A DNA stretch of 64,000 bases from JAZOTM01 sp045657625 (GTDB lineage: Bacteria; Bacillota; Clostridia; Lachnospirales; Lachnospiraceae): contig JAZOTM010000041.1 of assembly GCA_045657625.1 (NCBI GenBank), positions 1 to 64,000 on the forward strand. Reading direction: 5' to 3'. A program made the translations under genes and the position numbers. The notes below the pieces were generated by a model. That model worked only from the letters and a program-made list of their open reading frames with translations, was not told where the DNA came from and made no database searches. Shown here in pieces: positions 60,067-64,000 of this stretch. The first letter of the stretch is position 1. Each line of letters opens with the position of its first letter.

Positions 60067-62721
60067 TTATTCGCTTGTCGTAGTATCGCCGGTATCTGTA
60101 GTAGTATCTGTGGTATTTGTAGTATCTGTGGTTCCGGTATCTGTGGTTCCGGTATCTGTCGTTGCCGTGGATGCACCGGAGGTGGCAATACTTAATAGGT
60201 CATTTAGGTTTGCGAATTGCGTTAGCGTATTTCCTGCATGAATCTGACAGCTCGAAGTCAGGACTTCCGCAGAAAGTACATAAGCGGATTCGGAGGTTCC
60301 ACTGGTGGCTCCTCCTATGATGTATACAGAAGAGTGCCTACTTTCTTCCGGACAACTATCGGTTGCCAATTGACCGGATTCGGTACAAATGGTAGCACTG
60401 ATATGATGGCTACAAGTGGTAGTAGGAACTGTACCTTCCGCAAAATATTCTGTGATCAGCATGCTTCCTCGTGGGTCATATTCACAGAGGCCTTCCGCTG
60501 CAAGCTCTCCGGATTTGGAGCAAACCGTTGCGGAAGTAATCGTAGATGGCATTTCAAAATCCTTGGCTTCTAGGTCCTCGTGTATGCGAGACATGACGGC
60601 TTTCCATATTAGTTTTGGATAAGTCGTGTAAGAAAGCTCGGAGTTGTCATCGTATCCACCCCATACTACGCAAGTGTAATATGGTGTATAACCTGCAAAC
60701 AAAGCATCGCGGTTGTTACTGGTAGTACCGGATTTTCCGGCCTGTGCCATAGAGGTTCCGAAGTAAGCAGCCTTACCGGTTCCGGATGTAAGAACACCCT
60801 TCATGGCATCGGTTAACAGCCAAGCGGTTTCCTCGCTAATGACTTGCTTTGTCTGAGCAGTATTGTCAATTAAAACATTTCCTTCATGATCCAAAATCTT
60901 TGTGTAAAATCTTGGCTCGGTATAGGTACCGCCGTTTGCAATGGTAGCATATGCAGCAGTTAATTCCAGGTTAATAACACCGTTTGTAATACCACCAAGG
61001 GCTAAGGCCTGGGAATTGTCGTCTTCTGTCAGAGTACTGATTCCGAAGTCTTCGACCATTTCGTAACCGGTGGTAGTTCCGATGTCGGTTAAGGTTTTAA
61101 CTGCAACAACGTTGATAGAATTCTCAATGGCTGTACGGAATGTTGTAAAACCACGATAAGAATTGTCATAGTTGTGCACGGCAGAACTTTCTGCGTTTGA
61201 ATAATTAAATGGTGCATCGTCCTGTACAGATGCCAGAGTGTAGCCGGCTTCCAAAGCAGGGGCGTAAGCTGCCAAAATCTTGAAAGTAGAACCGGGCTGT
61301 CTGGTAACGCCGGTAGCTCGGTTTAAGGTCTTGCTGGCAGATTTGTCACCACGTCCTCCAACTAAGGCTTTTACTTCACCGGTGGATTGATCCATGATGG
61401 TGAGAGCAACCTGAGGCTGAAGGGTAAATATCACGGTTTCTCCGGTAACGGTATCTCCGTCTTCCAGTAAGGATTCACGATAAGCATCAATTGCTGCTTG
61501 GGCTTCTTCCTGACTGCTGTAATTAATGGAATCTCCGCCTAAAGCCGTTTTCATAGTTTGCTCACTGTAGTTAGAGTAAGTACCATCGGAATGTTCGATG
61601 GTTAAACGGTAGGAGAAGGAGTACTGTGGATTGCTACCGCCGTAGTTTTCCAAATTGTTTACTTCTTCATCGGCAATGGCCTGAATGGTGGAATCCTGTG
61701 TGGAGTAAATGGTCAAACCACCTTGATAAAGAGCTTTATAGGCCTGTGTCTCGGTGTATCCCAAAACTTCCATTAAATCATCAATGACCTGATCGGTTAA
61801 TGCATCAACAAAGTAAGAGGTAATTTCGGATGCGGAGTTCTCTGCATCTGCAATTTGAATACGTTCATAGACATTATCGTTTAATGCCTCTTCGTATTCA
61901 CTTTGTGTGATATAACCCTGTTCCAGCATTTTGGACAATACCAAGGAAGCACGTTCTTGGTTTGCTTCCGGATTGCTTACCGGATTGTACTTGGATGGAT
62001 TCTGAGTAATTGCTGCGATAACTGCACATTCAGATAAGGTTAAATCAGAAACGTCCTTATTGAAGTAACGTTCGGATGCAGCCTGTACACCTAAGGTATT
62101 TTGACCTAAGTTAATGGTGTTTAAGTAGTTTTCCAAAATCCATTCTTTGGATTCGATTTTTTCTAATTGGATTGCTAAATACTGTTCTTGAATTTTACGA
62201 GTAATCTTTTCTGCGAAAGTACTCTCGCTGGTCCAATCAGTAAAAACATTGTTTTTCAACAACTGCTGGGTAATGGTACTGGCACCTTGTGAAAAGGAAC
62301 CGGTAGTGAGGGCAGTCATAGCGGCACGAAAGATACCTTTTATATCAATTCCGTTATGTGTATAGAAACGTTCGTCCTCAATAGCTACGAAAGCATGTTG
62401 CAAGTCTTCCGGAATTTCGTCCAAGGTAACGTAAATACGGTTGGATCCGGAAGCAACCAGTGTAGCGGTTACATTGCCGTCTGTGTCTAATACGGTGGAA
62501 AGATATCCGGTTGGAGTTGCATCGATATCATTGATATCCGGTGCGGAATCCAGAATGCCTTTTACTACACCGACTCCGGCGCAGGTACCGACAATGACAA
62601 TCGCTAGGAAAACAACTAAAAAGGTTTTTCCAAAGGCGACGCCGAATTTCTTTCGAACCATAGTACTCTTAGAGGTAAGTTGCTTTTTCCTCTTAGAAGT
62701 ACCTTTCTTTCCATAATTCAT
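60067..62721 (-). CDS. Class A penicillin-binding protein (transglycosylase/transpeptidase)
   Basis: Bifunctional cell-wall synthase of 884 aa. After a basic cytoplasmic start, one membrane anchor lies at about residues 32-55. The GT51 domain has catalytic AIEDERFYTHNGID (E115 region), GASTITQQLLKN and ENYLNTINLGQ. The transpeptidase has active Ser478 in STFK, SIN in ENSINVV and KSGT in AGKSGTTSNN. After it comes a Cys-containing region repeated twice (TVCSKSGELAAEGLC and TICTESGQLATDSC). The protein ends with an Asp/Thr repeat tail. GGAGG precedes the ATG on the minus strand. Confidence 0.95.
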   Translation of the reverse strand: MNYGKKGTSKRKKQLTSKSTMVRKKFGVAFGKTFLVVFLAIVIVGTCAGVGVVKGILDSAPDINDIDATPTGYLSTVLDTDGNVTATLVASGSNRIYVTLDEIPEDLQHAFVAIEDERFYTHNGIDIKGIFRAAMTALTTGSFSQGASTITQQLLKNNVFTDWTSESTFAEKITRKIQEQYLAIQLEKIESKEWILENYLNTINLGQNTLGVQAASERYFNKDVSDLTLSECAVIAAITQNPSKYNPVSNPEANQERASLVLSKMLEQGYITQSEYEEALNDNVYERIQIADAENSASEITSYFVDALTDQVIDDLMEVLGYTETQAYKALYQGGLTIYSTQDSTIQAIADEEVNNLENYGGSNPQYSFSYRLTIEHSDGTYSNYSEQTMKTALGGDSINYSSQEEAQAAIDAYRESLLEDGDTVTGETVIFTLQPQVALTIMDQSTGEVKALVGGRGDKSASKTLNRATGVTRQPGSTFKILAAYAPALEAGYTLASVQDDAPFNYSNAESSAVHNYDNSYRGFTTFRTAIENSINVVAVKTLTDIGTTTGYEMVEDFGISTLTEDDNSQALALGGITNGVINLELTAAYATIANGGTYTEPRFYTKILDHEGNVLIDNTAQTKQVISEETAWLLTDAMKGVLTSGTGKAAYFGTSMAQAGKSGTTSNNRDALFAGYTPYYTCVVWGGYDDNSELSYTTYPKLIWKAVMSRIHEDLEAKDFEMPSTITSATVCSKSGELAAEGLCEYDPRGSMLITEYFAEGTVPTTTCSHHISATICTESGQLATDSCPEESRHSSVYIIGGATSGTSESAYVLSAEVLTSSCQIHAGNTLTQFANLNDLLSIATSGASTATTDTGTTDTGTTDTTNTTDTTTDTGDTTTSE

Positions 62722-62843
62722 AATGGTCCTCCTATTTACTTATACGGAATACATTATAGCAAAAATAGTGGTGGAAAGGAATGATTTTTCGAGATATACT
62801 AATACTGCCGAAGAAGGCAAGAGAAGTAAAAAAGGAGATTTTC

Positions 62844-63488
62844 ATGGCCAATCATTTTGTATACCAAGGTGGAGTAGGAGAAATAGAAGAAAAAAAGTCT
62901 AGATTTATCGCGACAGTGCAGCCTGTGCATACAGAAGAGGAGGCATTAAAATTTCTTGCAGAGCAAAAGAAAAAGTATTGGGATGCCAGACACAACTGTC
63001 ATGCCTTTATAATAGGAAAAAACCAAGAACTGCAACGCTGCTCAGATGACGGAGAACCTGCAGGAACAGCGGGAAGACCTATGTTGGAAGTCTTGCTTCA
63101 TGAGGATTTGCATGACGTAGCAGTGGTGGTGACACGTTATTTTGGCGGTACTTTACTGGGAACCGGCGGATTGGTAAGAGCCTATCAAAAAGCAGTACAA
63201 GAAGGTCTTGCCGCTTCTGTTATAGGAGAAAAAAACACCGGACGGACATTTGCCATCAAAACAGATTACAGTGACTATGGCAAATTAGAGTTTTTGTTTC
63301 GGGAACAGGGGTATGAATTGATTTCTTCGGAATTTACTGACGCAGTGGAATTAAAGATCGTTGTTCCCATGGATGAAGTAGAAAATATGAAGAATCTAAT
63401 TACGGATGCAACAGGTGGAAGAGCACAAATACAGCTTTCGGATCCTATGGATTATGCTTGGGTGGATGGTGGAATCCTGTTTTACTAA
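62844..63488 (+). CDS. YigZ/IMPACT-family protein
   Basis: A 214-aa protein of the UPF0029/YigZ family. The N-terminal IMPACT domain has KKSRFIATVQPV, YWDARHNCHAFIIG and DDGEPAGTAGRPMLEVL, then VVVTRYFGGTLLGTGGLVRAY. The C-terminal DUF1949 ferredoxin-like domain covers about residues 140-205. The start at 62844 has AAAGGAG upstream; a longer frame from 62781 is not needed. Function in bacteria is unsettled; the eukaryotic relative inhibits Gcn2. Confidence 0.93.
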   Translation: MANHFVYQGGVGEIEEKKSRFIATVQPVHTEEEALKFLAEQKKKYWDARHNCHAFIIGKNQELQRCSDDGEPAGTAGRPMLEVLLHEDLHDVAVVVTRYFGGTLLGTGGLVRAYQKAVQEGLAASVIGEKNTGRTFAIKTDYSDYGKLEFLFREQGYELISSEFTDAVELKIVVPMDEVENMKNLITDATGGRAQIQLSDPMDYAWVDGGILFY

Positions 63489-63549
63489 TGACAGACAATT
63501 AAAGAAAAAAGAAGAAAAAGTAAAACTTTATTTTTTTTAAAAAAACTGG

Positions 63550-63578
63550 TTGACTTTTCCCCTATAGGAAAGTATAAT
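63550..63578 (+). promoter_or_regulatory. Promoter of tRNA-Gln
   Basis: TTGACT (63550-63555), 17 bases, TATAAT (63573-63578). Confidence 0.88.
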
Positions 63579-63598
63579 TCTTTTTGTTGACAAAACAA

Positions 63599-63670
63599 TG
63601 GCCCATCGCCAAATGGTAAGGCAACGGACTCTGACTCCGTCATTTCAAGGTTCGAATCCTTGTGGGCCAG
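63599..63670 (+). tRNA. tRNA-Gln (anticodon CTG)
   Basis: Acceptor TGGCCCA / TGGGCCA, discriminator G, anticodon loop CTCTGAC (CTG) on stem ACGGA/TCCGT. No encoded CCA. Own promoter and terminator. Confidence 0.96.
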
Positions 63671-63677
63671 CTGAAAG

Positions 63678-63709
63678 AACCCCAGAAGAGTTTCTTCTGG
63701 GGTTTCGTT
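63678..63709 (+). terminator. Terminator of tRNA-Gln
   Basis: 11-bp stem AACCCCAGAAG / CTTCTGGGGTT, five-base loop, then TTCGTTTT. Between it and 63824 are only an AGGACTG/CAGTCCT hairpin (63734-63750) and the 12-bp palindrome AAATCATGATTT (63780-63791). Confidence 0.8.
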
Positions 63710-63823
63710 TTATATGCGCACATCCGAATCGTGAGGACTGTAGCAGTCCTACTTGATTTCATAGGATTTGTGTGTAAAGAAATCATGATTTTCTCTGGCT
63801 AGATATAGAAAATGGAGGCAACT

Positions 63824-64000
63824 ATGGGATATCAATTTCAAGGAAAAGTTAGATATAGCGAATGCAATGAACAGGGAAGTTTGTCTTTGCTTGCAATGAT
63901 GAATTATTTGCAAGATTGTTGTACGTTGCATTCAGAATCTGTAGGGTGTAGCGTGGAAAAATCCATGCAAGAAAAAAGAGGTTGGATTTTAACAAGCTGG
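63824..64000 (+). CDS. Acyl-ACP thioesterase, N-terminal part only
   Basis: Open frame of 59 codons running off the window: MGYQFQGKVRYSECNEQGSLSLLAMMNYLQDCCTLHSES, with core YSECNEQGSLSLLAMMNYLQD. This is the start of a hotdog-fold thioesterase of the FatA/YbgC-like type that releases fatty acids from acyl carrier protein. GGAGG lies six to eight bases before the ATG at 63824. The catalytic half is outside the window. Confidence 0.8.
   Translation, partial: MGYQFQGKVRYSECNEQGSLSLLAMMNYLQDCCTLHSESVGCSVEKSMQEKRGWILTSW

Overview
The window looks like a chromosomal segment of a Gram-positive gut-type Clostridia, most likely Lachnospiraceae. The reasons are the gene orders (rqcP-divIC-tilS-hpt-ftsH and hprK-pepM18-murB-rapZ-whiA), the short archaeal-type ProRS, ThrH, type III glutamine synthetase, ATP-dependent PEP carboxykinase, low-to-moderate GC, GGAGG ribosome binding sites and tRNA genes without encoded CCA. 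I see no phage, transposase, CRISPR array or rRNA. Most of the window is core genome, and the less ordinary material lies in intergenic RNA and repeat structures and in a few unusual proteins.

Layout. 1-5.4 kb: pckA (minus, cut by the window edge), a small unknown gene followed by a three-way-junction hairpin, then a chemoreceptor paired with an orphan sugar-binding lipoprotein. 5.4-8.5 kb: a dispersed repeat, a MATE exporter and proS. 8.6-13.3 kb: cca, a PEGA lipoprotein, phosphoglucomutase and HU. 13.4-18 kb: the rqcP-divIC-tilS-hpt-ftsH cluster. 18-19.3 kb: a candidate small RNA, tRNA-Tyr, a decayed repeat copy and a TtcA-like tRNA thiolase. 19.4-22.4 kb: a copper module (two CsoR-type operators, csoR, and copA with a CopZ domain that has its own in-frame start). 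22.4-25.2 kb: a divergent LacI regulator and secreted alpha-amylase. 25.3-28.4 kb: an overlapping GGDEF/EAL pair for c-di-GMP turnover. 28.4-29.2 kb: three tRNAs followed by an array of hairpins, direct repeats and a tRNA-Gly 3'-end duplicate. 29.2-32.2 kb: a 6-phospho-beta-glucosidase whose ribosome binding site is buried in a hairpin, an RpiR regulator and thrH, then a near-identical second copy of the 5.4 kb repeat. 32.5-39.1 kb: a half-length DapF-like protein, an AraC regulator, ldh, apt, aminopeptidase P, a small membrane protein and a CgeB-like glycosyltransferase. 39.1-44.8 kb: a small Cys-rich protein, murI, an unknown gene, and an anaerobic glycerol-3-phosphate oxidation module (glpA-like, FAD oxidoreductase, DUF1667, GlpP) preceded by a leader terminator. 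44.8-56.7 kb: pyrG, a second ftsH, uvrC, hprK, an M18 aminopeptidase, murB, rapZ, whiA and a lipid kinase. 56.7-64 kb: fba, glnN, a class A PBP, a YigZ-family protein, tRNA-Gln and the start of an acyl-ACP thioesterase.

How the genes work together. Carbon flow is well represented (pckA, fba, ldh, pgcA, the HPr kinase of catabolite control, amylase and 6-P-glucosidase with local regulators, and glycerol-3-P oxidation). Cell-wall genes (murI, murB, PBP1) and translation/tRNA maintenance genes (proS, cca, tilS, ttcA, rqcP, five tRNAs) make up most of the rest. No single operon stands out as a new defence or mobile system. The best leads for undescribed biology are the structured intergenic elements (2.1, 5.4/32.2, 18.0 and 28.7-29.0 kb), the DapF-derived half protein, the internal CopZ start, and the RNA leaders of the GH1 and glpA genes.
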